Part shown: positions 25,120-34,115 of the stretch, piece by piece
Position numbering within the stretch: the first letter of the stretch is position 1
How the letters are laid out: every line of letters starts with the position of its first letter
Source of the DNA: an uncultured Alsobacter sp.
GTDB taxonomy: Bacteria; Pseudomonadota; Alphaproteobacteria; Rhizobiales; Beijerinckiaceae
Length of the DNA stretch: 64,000 bases
Assembly: GCF_945952055.1 (NCBI RefSeq)
Contig: NZ_CAMFHB010000016.1
Location: forward strand, 52,360-116,359
Reading direction: 5' to 3'
Notes under the pieces: model-generated
Told to the model about the DNA's origin: nothing
The model's database searches: none
Seen by the model: only the letters and a program-made list of their open reading frames with translations
Made by a program: the position numbers and the translations under genes

Positions 25120-26397
25120 ATGACTTCGACCACCATCGTCTCCCTGAAGGGCCGCCGCGTCTGGGACTCGCGCGGGCGTCCCACCGTCGAGGCGGAGATC
25201 GTCCTGGAGGGCGGCGCCGTCGGCCGCGCCATCGCGCCGGCGGGAGCCTCCACCGGCACCGGGGAGGCGGTGGACCTGCGCGATGGCGGCGCGGCTTTCG
25301 GCGGCCTCGACGTCCGCAAGGCGGTGGCCAACGTGGACGCGCTCATCGCGCCAGCCTTGCGCGGCCGCGATGTCCTCGACCAGGCCGGTCTCGACGCGCT
25401 CCTCGTGGCGCTCGACGGGACACCGAACCGCGCGCGCCTCGGGGGCAATGCTACCACGGCCGTGTCCATGGCGGCGCTGCATGCCGCGGCCGCCGCGCGG
25501 GGCGTTCCCCTGTGGCGCCATCTCGCCGCAGACGGCCCGGTGAGCCTGCCGGTGCCGGAGATCCAGATCTTCGGCGGCGGCGCCCATGCCGCGCGGCGCA
25601 CGGACATCCAGGACTTCATGGTCGTCTGCCCGGCCGCGTCGTCCTTTGCCGAGGCGCTGGACCGTACGGCCGAGGTCTACCGCGCGGCAGGCGCGTTGAT
25701 GAAGGCGCGCGGCCGGCACCAGGGCGTGGCCGACGAGGGCGGCTTCTGGCCCGCCTTCGACAGCAACGAGGACGCGCTGGACACGCTGGTCCGCTCCATC
25801 GAGGCGGCGGGCTTCACACCCGGCGACGAGGTGGCCATTTCCCTGGACATCGCGGCCTCCGAGTTCGGCCGCGAGGGCCGCTATCGGCTCGCCCTCGACG
25901 GCCGCGATCTCGACACCGACGGCATGCTGGAGATGCTCGGCCGCTGGATGGAGGCCTATCCCATCGTCTCGATCGAGGATCCGGTCGCCGAGGACGATCC
26001 GGAAGGTTTCCGCCGTTTCACTGCCGCCTGGGGCGACCGCTGCCAGGTCATCGGCGACGACTTCCTCGTCACCAACGCCGCCCGCGTGGCGCAGGCCGCC
26101 GCGACGAAAGCCTGCAACGCCGTGTTGATAAAGCCCAACCAGGCCGGCACGGTGACCGAAACCAGGGCCGCGCTCGATGCCGGCAAGGCGGCGGGCTTCG
26201 GCACCATCGTCTCGGCCCGTTCGGGCGAGACGGAGGACGTCACCATCGCCCACATGGCCGTCGGCTGGAACGCCGGCCAGTTCAAGGTCGGCTCCTTCAC
26301 CCGCTCCGAGCGCATGGCCAAGTGGAACGAGGTGCTCCGGATCGAGGAGGCGCTTGTCGGGACGGCGGGGTTGGCGAGGCCGTTCGGGCGCGGTTGA
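25120..26397 (+). CDS. Enolase-superfamily phosphopyruvate hydratase paralog with altered active site
   Basis: The 425-residue product aligns over its full length with enolase: DSRGRPTVEAEI, GASTG loop, ADEGGFWP, SLDIAASEF, SIEDPV, GDDFLVTN, LIKPNQAG and SGETEDVTIAHMAVG. Catalytic and metal residues kept are H156, E206, D243, E286, D313, K338 and K389. Two positions differ from all glycolytic enolases I know: the Glu of QEFM is Asp (D165), and the His of SHRSGE is Ala (A366). The SGAS loop is also AGAS. These changes suggest a paralog acting on a substrate related to 2-phosphoglycerate, or a weak enolase. The organism should have a normal eno elsewhere. Confidence 0.85.
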   Translation: MTSTTIVSLKGRRVWDSRGRPTVEAEIVLEGGAVGRAIAPAGASTGTGEAVDLRDGGAAFGGLDVRKAVANVDALIAPALRGRDVLDQAGLDALLVALDGTPNRARLGGNATTAVSMAALHAAAAARGVPLWRHLAADGPVSLPVPEIQIFGGGAHAARRTDIQDFMVVCPAASSFAEALDRTAEVYRAAGALMKARGRHQGVADEGGFWPAFDSNEDALDTLVRSIEAAGFTPGDEVAISLDIAASEFGREGRYRLALDGRDLDTDGMLEMLGRWMEAYPIVSIEDPVAEDDPEGFRRFTAAWGDRCQVIGDDFLVTNAARVAQAAATKACNAVLIKPNQAGTVTETRAALDAGKAAGFGTIVSARSGETEDVTIAHMAVGWNAGQFKVGSFTRSERMAKWNEVLRIEEALVGTAGLARPFGRG

Positions 26398-26427
26398 GAG
26401 TTTTTGGGTTCACGCCCATCTCTCCGC

Positions 26428-26514
26428 GTCATGCCCGGGCTTGGCCCGGGCACCCACGACTTGAGGACGTCCCCGGCAAAGTCGTGGATGCCCGGGCCAA
26501 GCCCGGGCAGGACG
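26428..26514. repeat. Palindromic repeat family A, copy 4
   Basis: Both halves carry the CCCGGG form; the central CCACGACTT/AAGTCGTGG stem is intact. Lies between the enolase paralog and the convergent hydrolase gene. Confidence 0.85.
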
Positions 26515-26524
26515 AGCGGAGGGA

Positions 26525-26550
26525 GAGCGGCCGTGTCGAAGGACGCAGGA
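26525..26550. repeat. Half-copy of repeat family B
   Basis: AGCGGCCGTGTCGAAGGACG is one inner arm of family B with no partner. It abuts family A copy 4, showing that fragments of one family can sit next to the other. Confidence 0.7.
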
Positions 26551-26554
26551 CCCC

Positions 26555-27400
26555 TCAATCGTCCGACAGGGTCAGCAGCACCGGCTGGTGGTCCGAGGCC
26601 CTGGTCTCGGTGAAGTACTGCACGTCGACCACGCGCGGCGCGATGTCCTCGGTCACGAAGATGAAGTCGCAGCAGTGCGGCGGCGAGTGGCTCTGGTCGA
26701 CGATGCAGAAGGAGGGCGGGTGCGGCGTGTCGCCGTGGCGGATGGCCCAGGAATCCTTCAGCGTCGGGATGCCCTCGGGCAGCGGCTCCTCGAGGCGCAG
26801 CTTGGCGGAATTGTCCGCCTTCATGTTGAAGTCTCCGGTCAGCACCGCGCTCGCCGTTCCGGGGAAGGGAATGAACGGACCGTAGTACGGTGACGGCGGC
26901 GTCTTGGCCCGCTCGGCCGCCAGGCGCTGGGCCTCGCGGATGCCCTCCACCTGCGCCCAACGCAGTTTGTGCGACGACCATTCGAGATGCGTGGTCATCA
27001 CCCGCAAAGGGCCGAATGGCGCGGTGACGACCGCATCGATCAGCGCGCGAGGCATGTTCGGGGTCGCGTCGGCCTCCCAGGGCAGCATGTAGTTCAACAC
27101 CTGTCCGACCGGCAGGCGCGACAGCACCATGTTGCCGAAGCGCCGCCGGCGGCCGTTCTCGCCGGGCACGTCGACCGGCGCGCTCTGGATCGCCGTGTAG
27201 CCGGGGAACAGCGCCGCCATCGCCGCGAACTGATCGGATCCGTCGTTGTCCTTCAGGTCCGCCATGTTGTCGGAGAGTTCCTGCAGGCAGATCACGTCGG
27301 CATCGGCCATGGCCCGGGTCTCGGCGGCGATGCGGCCGAGGTCGCAGCGCCCATCGGTGCCGAGGCCCCATTGGATGTTCCAGGTGAAGATCGTCGTCAC
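26555..27400 (-). CDS. Endonuclease/exonuclease/phosphatase (EEP) family hydrolase
   Basis: The 281-residue cytoplasmic protein has the EEP catalytic set: Asn in TWNIQWG, Glu in CLQELSD, TTHLEW, the Asp/Asn pair in TGDFNMKAD and the final His in ASDHQPVLL. Families with this fold cleave phosphodiesters in nucleic acids, lipids or inositol phosphates, and the specificity of this one cannot be read from sequence. It follows the monooxygenase on the same strand but an intrinsic terminator lies between them, so it probably has its own promoter in the 110-bp gap. Confidence 0.85.
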   Translation of the reverse strand: MTTIFTWNIQWGLGTDGRCDLGRIAAETRAMADADVICLQELSDNMADLKDNDGSDQFAAMAALFPGYTAIQSAPVDVPGENGRRRRFGNMVLSRLPVGQVLNYMLPWEADATPNMPRALIDAVVTAPFGPLRVMTTHLEWSSHKLRWAQVEGIREAQRLAAERAKTPPSPYYGPFIPFPGTASAVLTGDFNMKADNSAKLRLEEPLPEGIPTLKDSWAIRHGDTPHPPSFCIVDQSHSPPHCCDFIFVTEDIAPRVVDVQYFTETRASDHQPVLLTLSDD

Positions 27401-27433
27401 GGGCAGGCCTACCGGTTGGTGCAGGAACGAAAA

Positions 27434-27460
27434 CAGGGCCCGCCATCGCGGCGCGCCCTG
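27434..27460 (-). terminator. Intrinsic terminator of the SnoaL-FMO gene
   Basis: A compound hairpin with outer stem CAGGGC/GCCCTG and inner stem CCGC/GCGG is followed, reading on the minus strand, by TTTTCGTTCC. It lies 51 bp after the monooxygenase stop. A second hairpin, CCACGGCC/GGCCGTGG with a 5-nt loop at 27470-27490, precedes it. Confidence 0.7.
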
Positions 27461-27510
27461 CGGAAACTGCCACGGCCGCGCGGGCCGTGGCTACGGAAAT
27501 GCTGACGGAC

Positions 27511-29310
27511 TCAGCCCTTGTGATGGCTCGGCTGCAGCGCATAGACCGGGGTGGGGATGCCTTCCATCCGGGCCTTGAGCTGCAGGGCGAGGAACTGCGA
27601 GTAGTGGCGCGACTGGTGCAGGTTGCCGCCGTGCATCCACAGGGCCTCCTGCTGGGTCGGCTTCCACATGTTGCGCTGCTCGCCCTCCCACGGGCCGGGA
27701 TCCTTCGGCGTGTTGGAGCCAAGCCCCCAGACCTTGCCGACCTTGTCGGCCATCTCCTGGCCGCACAGGTCCGCGATCCAGCCGTTCATCGAGCCGTATC
27801 CGGTGGCGTAGACGATGACGTCGGCCGGCACGTGGCGGTTGCCGTCGAGCATGATCCCGTCCTCGACGATCTCGGTCACCTGGCCGTGCACCAGCTTGAT
27901 CTTGCCGTCGATGATGAGCTGCGACGCCCCGATGTCGATGTAGTAGCCCGAGCCGCGGCGCAGGTACTTCATGAACAGGCCGGAGCCGTCGGCGCCCCAG
28001 TCGAGCTTGAAGCCCGCCTTCTCCAGCGCCGCGTAGAAGTCGGCGTCGACCTCGGCGATCTTCTGGTACACCGGGATCTGGAACTCGTGCAGGATCTTGT
28101 AGGGCAGGGACGCGAAGATCAGGTCGGCCTTGGCCGTGGTCATGCCGGACTGTACGGCGCGCTCGGAGTAGAGGTCGCCGATGCCGATCTCCATCAGCGT
28201 GTCCGACTTGACGATGTGCGTCGACGAGCGCTGCACCATGGTCACGTCGACGCCGGCCTCGTAGAGCGCCGCGCAGATGTCGTGGGCGGAGTTGTTCGAG
28301 CCCACCACGACCACCTTCTTGCCCTTGTAGCCGTCAGGCCCGGGATGCTTGGAGGAGTGGTGCTGCTCGCCCTTGAAGCGGTCCATGCCCTTGAAGGTCG
28401 GCACGTTGGCCTTGCCCGACATGCCCGTGGCGAAGACGAGCTGCTTGGGCTTCAGCACGATCTCCTTGCCGTCGCGCTCGACGACGACGGTCCATTCCTT
28501 GGCCTTGTCGTCCCAGCGCGCGCTCTTGGCCGTGGTGCTCGTCCAGTAATTGAGCTCCATGACCTTGGTGTACATCTCCAACCAGTCGCCGATCTTGTCC
28601 TTCGGCGAGAAGATCGGCCAGTTTTTGGGGAAGTCGATGTAGGGCAGGTGGTCGTACCAGACCGGATCGTGCAGGCAGAGGCTCTTGTAGCGGTTGCGCC
28701 AGCTGTCGCCGGGGCGCGCGTTGCGCTCCACGATGATGGTCGGCACGCCGAGCTGGCGCAGGCGCGCGCCGAGCGCGATGCCGCCCTGGCCGCCGCCGAT
28801 GATCACCGTGTAGGGCTGCTTGGTGAAGCCCAGCGTGCTCGCTTCCTCCTCGCGCTCCTCCTTCCAGCTCTTGGCGCCGACGTTGACGCCGTGCTTGGCG
28901 CCGAGCGGCCGGGTGAAGCCCGCCTTCTCCTCGTGGCCCTTCAGCTCGACCATGGTGGTCAGCAGCGTCCAGATGAGCCCGTCCTTCAGGCGCATCAGGC
29001 CGTATCCGCGGGCGACCTCGGTCTCGAAGCCGAACCAGATCTCGATGACGCCGCCGGCCTCGGTGACCGGTTCGTTCGCCGCGACGTGCCAGTTCGAGGG
29101 CTTCACCCGCGCCAGGCACGCCTTGAGCATGTCGCGGACCTGCTCGCGGCCTTCGAGCGTCTTGAAGTTCCAGGTGAACGCGACGAGATCGCGCCAGTAG
29201 CAGTCCTCCGCGAACAGTCCGACGGCGGCCTCGACGTCGCCGGCGGAGAGGGCGGCCTCGAAGCGGCCCAGGAAAGCGCCCGCGCGACCTGCGGCTGTGG
29301 TGTCCAGCAT
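27511..29310 (-). CDS. Flavin-containing monooxygenase with N-terminal SnoaL/NTF2-like domain
   Basis: From ATG 29310 (behind GAGGAGACAAGG) the product has 599 residues. Residues 1 to about 140 form a SnoaL/NTF2-like domain (FLGRFEAALSAGDVEAAVGLFAEDCYWRDL). After a charged linker, the FAD motif VIIGGGQGGIALG, the FMO/BVMO-like FKGEQHHSSKHP and a second nucleotide motif VVVVGSNNSAHD follow, then the ATGYGS motif. Group B monooxygenases use NADPH and O2 to oxygenate N, S or ketone groups. The second dinucleotide motif lacks its last Gly. Substrate is unknown, and neighbours give no pathway clue. Confidence 0.85.
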   Translation of the reverse strand: MLDTTAAGRAGAFLGRFEAALSAGDVEAAVGLFAEDCYWRDLVAFTWNFKTLEGREQVRDMLKACLARVKPSNWHVAANEPVTEAGGVIEIWFGFETEVARGYGLMRLKDGLIWTLLTTMVELKGHEEKAGFTRPLGAKHGVNVGAKSWKEEREEEASTLGFTKQPYTVIIGGGQGGIALGARLRQLGVPTIIVERNARPGDSWRNRYKSLCLHDPVWYDHLPYIDFPKNWPIFSPKDKIGDWLEMYTKVMELNYWTSTTAKSARWDDKAKEWTVVVERDGKEIVLKPKQLVFATGMSGKANVPTFKGMDRFKGEQHHSSKHPGPDGYKGKKVVVVGSNNSAHDICAALYEAGVDVTMVQRSSTHIVKSDTLMEIGIGDLYSERAVQSGMTTAKADLIFASLPYKILHEFQIPVYQKIAEVDADFYAALEKAGFKLDWGADGSGLFMKYLRRGSGYYIDIGASQLIIDGKIKLVHGQVTEIVEDGIMLDGNRHVPADVIVYATGYGSMNGWIADLCGQEMADKVGKVWGLGSNTPKDPGPWEGEQRNMWKPTQQEALWMHGGNLHQSRHYSQFLALQLKARMEGIPTPVYALQPSHHKG

Positions 29311-29529
29311 GTCCTTGTCTCCTCCTCGCGGCGCTGTTTGGTGCGTGCCGTCGTTCCAGACGCCCGGTGCCATGGGGCCGCCGCAGCCCGGCACTGTTGT
29401 TCGGCGCAATGGGCCCATGGGGCCGTTCAACGACATCCAAAGCTTGGCACTAGGCGAAAGCGGCCGCAAGCAACCCGGTGACGCAGCGCCAACCTGGGGG
29501 CTGGCGACCAGCTTGCATTCTCCCTCCTT

Positions 29530-29607
29530 CGTCTTGGCCGCGCTTGGCCCGGCCACCCACGACATCGAGCGGCCCAGGCAAAGTCGTGGATGCCCGGGCA
29601 GGACGAC
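29530..29607. repeat. Palindromic repeat family A, copy 5, shortened
   Basis: The left half and the central stem are recognisable but the right half has lost the second arm of its own hairpin, leaving GCCCGGGCAGGACG. It lies in the 326-bp stretch 29311-29636 between the monooxygenase and the ABC permease; the rest of that stretch is leader of the monooxygenase gene with nothing else recognised. Confidence 0.75.
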
Positions 29608-29636
29608 CGAGGGGAAGTAGAAGGACAGCTAAAGGT

Positions 29637-30464
29637 CTACCGGATGCCGGCGCGCATGAAGCTCTGGACGAACTGGCGCTGGAACACGAGGAAGCCCACC
29701 AGCAGCGGGCCGGAGGTCATCAGCGTGGCCGCCGTGATGACCGACCAGTCGATGCCCTGGTCGACGGACGAGAACACCGAGAGCCCCACGGTCAGCGGGC
29801 GGGTCTCGACCGAGTTGGTGATGATCAGCGGCCACAGGAAGTTGTTCCAGTGGAAGCTCACCTGCACGAGCCCGTAGGCCAGGTACACCGGCCGGGCGAG
29901 GGGCACGTAGACGCGCCAGAGCACGCCCAGCGTTCCGCAGCCCTCGATGCGTGCGGCGTCCTCGAGGTCGCGCGGAACCGTCATGAAGGTCTGGCGCAGG
30001 AGGAAGATGCCGAAGGCCGAGGTCAGGTAGGGCAGGGCGACGCCGAACAGCGTGTCGACGGCGCCGAGCGCGCGGATCGTGCGGTAGTTCACGACGGCCA
30101 GGATGTCCGGCGAGATCATGAGCTGGAGCAGCACGAGCGAGAACAGGATGTCGCGGCCGCGGAACTTCGAGCGGGCGAAGGCGAAGGCCGCCAGCGTGCA
30201 CAGCACGCACTGCGCGCCCACGATCATGATCACGATGATCGTCGTGTTGAAGAAGTAGCGCGAGAACGGCGCGGCGTGCCAGGCGCGCACGAAGTTCTCG
30301 AGCGTCAGCGGCGCGCCGAGCACGAAGCGCGTCGAATAGGCCGCCGGGTGGAAGGCGGTCCAGATGGCGTAGAGCAGCGGTGACAGCCACAGGATCCCCA
30401 GCACCCAGGCGGCGATGGTGGTGGCCGTGCGGTAGCCGGTCGAAGGGCGATAGGCGGCGCTCAT
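29637..30464 (-). CDS. ABC transporter inner-membrane permease, UgpE/MalG type
   Basis: The 275-residue product has six predicted transmembrane segments and the EAA loop [27 protein letters not shown] that docks on the ATPase. Its C-terminal [24 protein letters not shown] is typical of the MalG/UgpE branch of carbohydrate permeases. The ATG overlaps the stop of the preceding permease by 4 bp (ATGA). It is the last gene of an ATPase-binding protein-permease-permease operon. Confidence 0.9.
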   Translation of the reverse strand: MSAAYRPSTGYRTATTIAAWVLGILWLSPLLYAIWTAFHPAAYSTRFVLGAPLTLENFVRAWHAAPFSRYFFNTTIIVIMIVGAQCVLCTLAAFAFARSKFRGRDILFSLVLLQLMISPDILAVVNYRTIRALGAVDTLFGVALPYLTSAFGIFLLRQTFMTVPRDLEDAARIEGCGTLGVLWRVYVPLARPVYLAYGLVQVSFHWNNFLWPLIITNSVETRPLTVGLSVFSSVDQGIDWSVITAATLMTSGPLLVGFLVFQRQFVQSFMRAGIR

Positions 30465-31408
30465 TGGTAGTGCACCCGACGCGAGGCGACGACGAACTGG
30501 AAGAGGGCGAGGCCCGACAGCACGGCCAGCAGCACGATGGTCAGCGCGGTGGCGGCGCCCTGGTCCCAGAACTTGAAGCCGGTCTCGTAGATCATCAGCA
30601 GCAGCACGTTGGTGGCGTTGTCCGGCCCGCCATGGGTCATGACGAGGATGTGGTCCACCGTGCGGAACGCGTTGATGATCGCGTTCACGAGCACGAACAG
30701 CGTCACCGGCGCCAGCAGCGGCCAGGTGACCCGGCGGAAGAAGGTCCAGCGCGACGCGCCCTCGATCGCCGCGGCCTCGCGCAGGTCCGGAGGGATTTGC
30801 TGCAGCGCCGCCAGATAGAAGATCATGAAGAACCCGGCTTCCTTCCACACCGCGACGGTGATGATGGCGCCCAGCGCGGTCTCCTGCATGCCGAGCCAGT
30901 TGGTCGCGCCGACGCCGAACAGCCGCAGCACCTGGTCGAGCAGGCCGTAGTCGGGCGTGTAGAAGAACAGCCAGATGTTGGCGACCGCGATCATGGGCAG
31001 CACGGTCGGCGTGAAATAGGCCATGCGCAGGAAGCCGCGTCCGGGGATGCGGTCGTTGACGAAGAGCGCCATGGCGAGCGCCAGCGCGATCGACAGGGGG
31101 ATCGTCCCCACCGCGTAGACCGCGTTGTTCCACATCACCTTCCAGAACAGCGGGTCGGCGACCATGTCCTCGTAGTTGCGCAGCCCCACGAAGCGCGACG
31201 GCCTGTTCGGCCGGGGCGTCGAGTAGAAGCTGTCGATCAGCGTCGCGACGATCGGGATGTGCGTGAAGGTCGCCAGCAGGACCACGGACGGCAGCAGCAG
31301 CAGCCACGCCTCGACCGACCCCGACCAGCGCTGCCACGGGCTCTGCCGCGCGGGACCGGCCGCGGAAGCGGCGAAGGCGGTGCTGTCGGCGGCGGGCTGG
31401 TGGGTCAC
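30461..31408 (-). CDS. ABC transporter inner-membrane permease, UgpA/MalF type
   Basis: The 315-residue product starts with a Pro/Ala-rich cytoplasmic tail, then six transmembrane helices beginning VEAWLLLLPSVVLLATFTHIPIV, and has the EAA loop DLREAAAIEGASRWTFFRRVTWPLL. It is the partner of the downstream permease. A repeat of family B and a strong 24-bp palindrome separate it from the binding-protein gene, so the two membrane genes are probably expressed at a lower level than the binding protein. Confidence 0.9.
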   Translation of the reverse strand: MTHQPAADSTAFAASAAGPARQSPWQRWSGSVEAWLLLLPSVVLLATFTHIPIVATLIDSFYSTPRPNRPSRFVGLRNYEDMVADPLFWKVMWNNAVYAVGTIPLSIALALAMALFVNDRIPGRGFLRMAYFTPTVLPMIAVANIWLFFYTPDYGLLDQVLRLFGVGATNWLGMQETALGAIITVAVWKEAGFFMIFYLAALQQIPPDLREAAAIEGASRWTFFRRVTWPLLAPVTLFVLVNAIINAFRTVDHILVMTHGGPDNATNVLLLMIYETGFKFWDQGAATALTIVLLAVLSGLALFQFVVASRRVHYQ

Positions 31409-31443
31409 AAACGTACTCCCGCTCGTTGCCGGGAGCTTCCTCC

Positions 31444-31563
31444 AAGGTCCTCATCCTGAGCAGCCTGCGGAGCAGGCGTGTCGAAGGACGCACCACGGTG
31501 CAGCGGCATAGGTGTGCGTCCTTCGACACGGCCGCTTTGCGGCCTGCTCAGGATGAGGACCTT
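31444..31563. repeat. Palindromic repeat family B, copy 3
   Basis: Nearly perfect inverted pair: AAGGTCCTCATCCTGAGCAG at the left end and CTGCTCAGGATGAGGACCTT at the right, with CGTGTCGAAGGACGCA and TGCGTCCTTCGACACG inside. It lies between the binding-protein and permease genes of the sugar ABC operon. Confidence 0.9.
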
Positions 31564-31607
31564 GGGAGGGCTGATCGGTTGCACGGCTCAAATACCCACG
31601 AGAAGAA

Positions 31608-31631
31608 CGACCCCCGCCGCGGCGGGGGTCG
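31608..31631 (-). terminator. 24-bp perfect palindrome after the sugar-binding-protein gene
   Basis: The palindrome has arms CGACCCCCGCC/GGCGGGGGTCG around a GC centre, 12 bp after the binding-protein stop, and is followed on the minus strand by TTCTTCTCG. This can act as a partial terminator or an mRNA 3' stabiliser between the binding protein and the permeases. Confidence 0.65.
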
Positions 31632-31643
31632 CAAGACTTGTGC

Positions 31644-32948
31644 TCAGCGATAGTCCTTCAGGATGCGCTCGGCATCGCGCTGGGCGTCTTCCATGGCCGT
31701 CTTGGCCGGCTTGGAGCCGGTGATGGCGGCCTGCAGGCTGTCGTTGAAGACCTTCATGACGCGCTGGCCCTCGTGCACCGTGATCTCGGACACGGCGTAC
31801 TTGAGCTGGTCACGCGCCACGGCGGCCTGCGGGAAGGAGGCGATGTAGTCCTTCATCACCTTGGTGTCGTAGGCGGCCTGCGAGGTGGCGACGTAGCCGG
31901 TGGCGATCGACCATTCGGCGGCGCGCTCCGGCGTCGTCATGAACTTCACGAACTCGAGCGCCATCTTCTGCTTCTCGGCCGGGATGTTCTTGAAGATGTA
32001 GAAGTTGCCGCCGCCGGTCGGCGCGCCGAAGTTCGCCTTGGCAGGCAGCATGGCCACGCCGAAGGGGAAGGTGGCGTTGCCCTTGATGTTGGTGAGGTTG
32101 CCCGTCGTGGTCCACATCATGGCGAGCTTCTTCTCCAGGAAGTCCTTGGGCGTGGTGCCCCAGGAGGTCAGGCCCGGAGGCTGGACGCCGGCCTTGGAGA
32201 GGTCGATCAGGTACTGCAGCGACTCGACGACCTTCGGGTCGGCGAAATTGGTCTTCTTGCCTTCCGGATCGACCAGGCGAACGCCGTTCGCGGTGGTCAG
32301 GCCGGTGAAGAGCCAGGAGGTGTTGCCGTCGGTGGGAACCTGGACGCCCCACTGCGTGACGTTGCCCGAAGCGTCCTTCTTGGTCAACTTCTTGGCGAAG
32401 TCCATCATCTCCTGCCAGTTGGCGGGACCCTTCTCGGGGTCGAGGCCCGCCTCCTTGAACATGTCCTTGTTCCAGTAGAGGACCGGCGTGGAGCGCTGGA
32501 AGGGGATGGCGTAGGTCTTTCCGCCGAGCTTCGCGTTCTCCATGAAGCCCGGGTAGAAGCCGCCCAGCCACGCCTTGTCGGCGTCGGACTTGATGAGGTC
32601 GTCGATGGCGACGACGGCGTTCTCGTCGGTCAGCGTGATGATGTCGGCGGCGAGCAGGATCGCCATCTCGGGCGTGTCGCCGCCCTTCATGGCGGTCAGC
32701 GCCTTGCCGATCGTCTGGACGTAGTCGCCCGCGTAGATCGGCTTGATCTTCACGCCGGGGTTGAGCTTCTCGAAGTCGGCCGCATAGCCGTCGATGATCT
32801 TGGTGATCGGGCCGGAGACCGCGATCGGATAGTAGAAGCGCAGTTCCATGGCCTGCTGCGCGCTGACCGCGGTCGAGGCGGTGAGGCCGGCGGCGAGCGC
32901 GAGGCCCGCGGCGGCGCCCATGGCAGTGCGGCGTGTGATGTTCGTCAT
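31644..32948 (-). CDS. ABC transporter substrate-binding protein, UgpB-like (carbohydrate family 1)
   Basis: The 434-residue product begins with a twin-arginine-like signal (NITRRTAMGAAAGLALAAGL) and a cleavage region near VSAQQ. The mature part is a two-lobed family 1 binding protein: KLNPGVKIKPIYAGDY, GGDTPEMAILLAAD, KTYAIPFQRSTPVLYWNKDMF and FVKFMTTPERAAEWS. This pattern is close to UgpB, the glycerol-3-phosphate binding protein, but sequence alone cannot exclude another sugar or phosphodiester. Gene order ATPase, binding protein, permease, permease matches ugpCBAE-like systems. Confidence 0.88.
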   Translation of the reverse strand: MTNITRRTAMGAAAGLALAAGLTASTAVSAQQAMELRFYYPIAVSGPITKIIDGYAADFEKLNPGVKIKPIYAGDYVQTIGKALTAMKGGDTPEMAILLAADIITLTDENAVVAIDDLIKSDADKAWLGGFYPGFMENAKLGGKTYAIPFQRSTPVLYWNKDMFKEAGLDPEKGPANWQEMMDFAKKLTKKDASGNVTQWGVQVPTDGNTSWLFTGLTTANGVRLVDPEGKKTNFADPKVVESLQYLIDLSKAGVQPPGLTSWGTTPKDFLEKKLAMMWTTTGNLTNIKGNATFPFGVAMLPAKANFGAPTGGGNFYIFKNIPAEKQKMALEFVKFMTTPERAAEWSIATGYVATSQAAYDTKVMKDYIASFPQAAVARDQLKYAVSEITVHEGQRVMKVFNDSLQAAITGSKPAKTAMEDAQRDAERILKDYR

Positions 32949-32981
32949 GGCTTTTTGCCTTTCTCCCTCAGGACGTCTTGG

Positions 32982-34025
32982 TCAGTGCTTTTGCGTCAGT
33001 ACTTCCGCGCGCGCGCCGCTGCCTTCGAGGCGGCGGCCCGTGGCGGCATCGAAATGGTGCTCGTGCGCGGGGTCCCAGGTGAGCGCCAGGCGCTCCCCCG
33101 CCTGGGCGCGGCGCGAGCCCGGCACGCGCACGAACACCGCATCCTTCTGCTCGCCCTGCACGGCGCGCACGCTGAGCATGGCGTCGGCGCCGAGATACTC
33201 GACGCTGGCCACGACCATGTCGGAGCCGTTGCCCGTCGGGCCCGCCGGGACGAGGTGCTCGGCCCGCACGCCCAGCACCTGGCCGGGGATCCGGTCGTGG
33301 AACAGGTTCATCGGCGGCGCGCCGATGAAGCGCGCGGCGAAGAGGCTCGCCGGGCGCTCGTAGAGATCGGCCGGCGCACCCGCCTGCTCGATCACGCCGT
33401 TGTTCATCAGGATCACCTGGTCGGCCATGGTCATGGCCTCGATCTGGTCGTGCGTGACGTAGACCATGGTCATGTTGAGCCGCTGCTGCAGCCCGCGGAT
33501 CTCGAGCCGCATCTCGTTGCGCAGCTTGGCGTCGAGGTTGGAGAGCGGCTCGTCCATCAGGCAGACCGGCTGCTCGCTGACGATGGCACGGGCAAGGGCC
33601 ACGCGCTGGCGCTGGCCGCCGGAGAGCTGCCCGGGCTTGCGCGCCAGATAGTCCTTGAGACCGGTGATCCCGGCCACGCTCTGCAGGCGCTGCTGCTGCT
33701 CCGCCTTGGGAACGCCGCGCACCTGCAGGCCGAAGAGAATGTTGTCGGAGACGTCGAGATGGGGAAACAGCGCGTAGGACTGGAACACCATGGCGATCTT
33801 CCGGTCCTTGGCCGGAAGCCAGGTCACGTCCTGCCCGCCGATGAGGATGCGCCCGCCGCTGGGATCCTCGAGACCGGCGATGAGGCGAAGCGTCGTCGAC
33901 TTGCCACAGCCCGACGGGCCCAGGAGCACGCAGAGTTCGCCATGCGGAACGGAGAACGAGATGTCCTTGACGACGGGCTTGTCGTCGAAACGCTTGTCCA
34001 GATGCTCGACGTCGATGCGCGACAC
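32982..34025 (-). CDS. ABC transporter ATPase, UgpC/MalK type
   Basis: From GTG 34025, behind a GAGGGGGG site, the product has 347 residues; an ATG at 34097 gives a 24-residue longer, low-complexity N-terminus without a ribosome site. Walker A is GPSGCGKST, the signature is LSGGQRQR, Walker B is VCLMDEPLSNLD, and the H-loop is VTHDQ. The C-terminal OB-fold regulatory domain (about 240-347) puts it in the MalK/UgpC class, which can pair with several permeases. It starts the operon, and the 34116-34154 inverted repeat lies just upstream. Confidence 0.92.
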   Translation of the reverse strand: MSRIDVEHLDKRFDDKPVVKDISFSVPHGELCVLLGPSGCGKSTTLRLIAGLEDPSGGRILIGGQDVTWLPAKDRKIAMVFQSYALFPHLDVSDNILFGLQVRGVPKAEQQQRLQSVAGITGLKDYLARKPGQLSGGQRQRVALARAIVSEQPVCLMDEPLSNLDAKLRNEMRLEIRGLQQRLNMTMVYVTHDQIEAMTMADQVILMNNGVIEQAGAPADLYERPASLFAARFIGAPPMNLFHDRIPGQVLGVRAEHLVPAGPTGNGSDMVVASVEYLGADAMLSVRAVQGEQKDAVFVRVPGSRRAQAGERLALTWDPAHEHHFDAATGRRLEGSGARAEVLTQKH

Positions 34026-34115
34026 GCTTGTACCCGTCCCCCCTCGGCCCGTCCGCTCTCGCTCCACGGTGGAGCGGTTCGGACCGGGCGCGATCATGAC
34101 AGCGTTACGGCGCGG

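Noticed and set aside
25120..26397. Calling the enolase-like protein a housekeeping glycolytic enolase.
   Set aside because: It differs at two active-site positions and is not next to the pyrG-type or pdh genes that usually flank eno in this order.
29637..31529. A single 630-codon frame spanning the repeat and the permease region.
   Set aside because: It runs through an inverted repeat and is out of frame with the UgpA-like permease; the UgpE-like gene starts at 30464 inside it.
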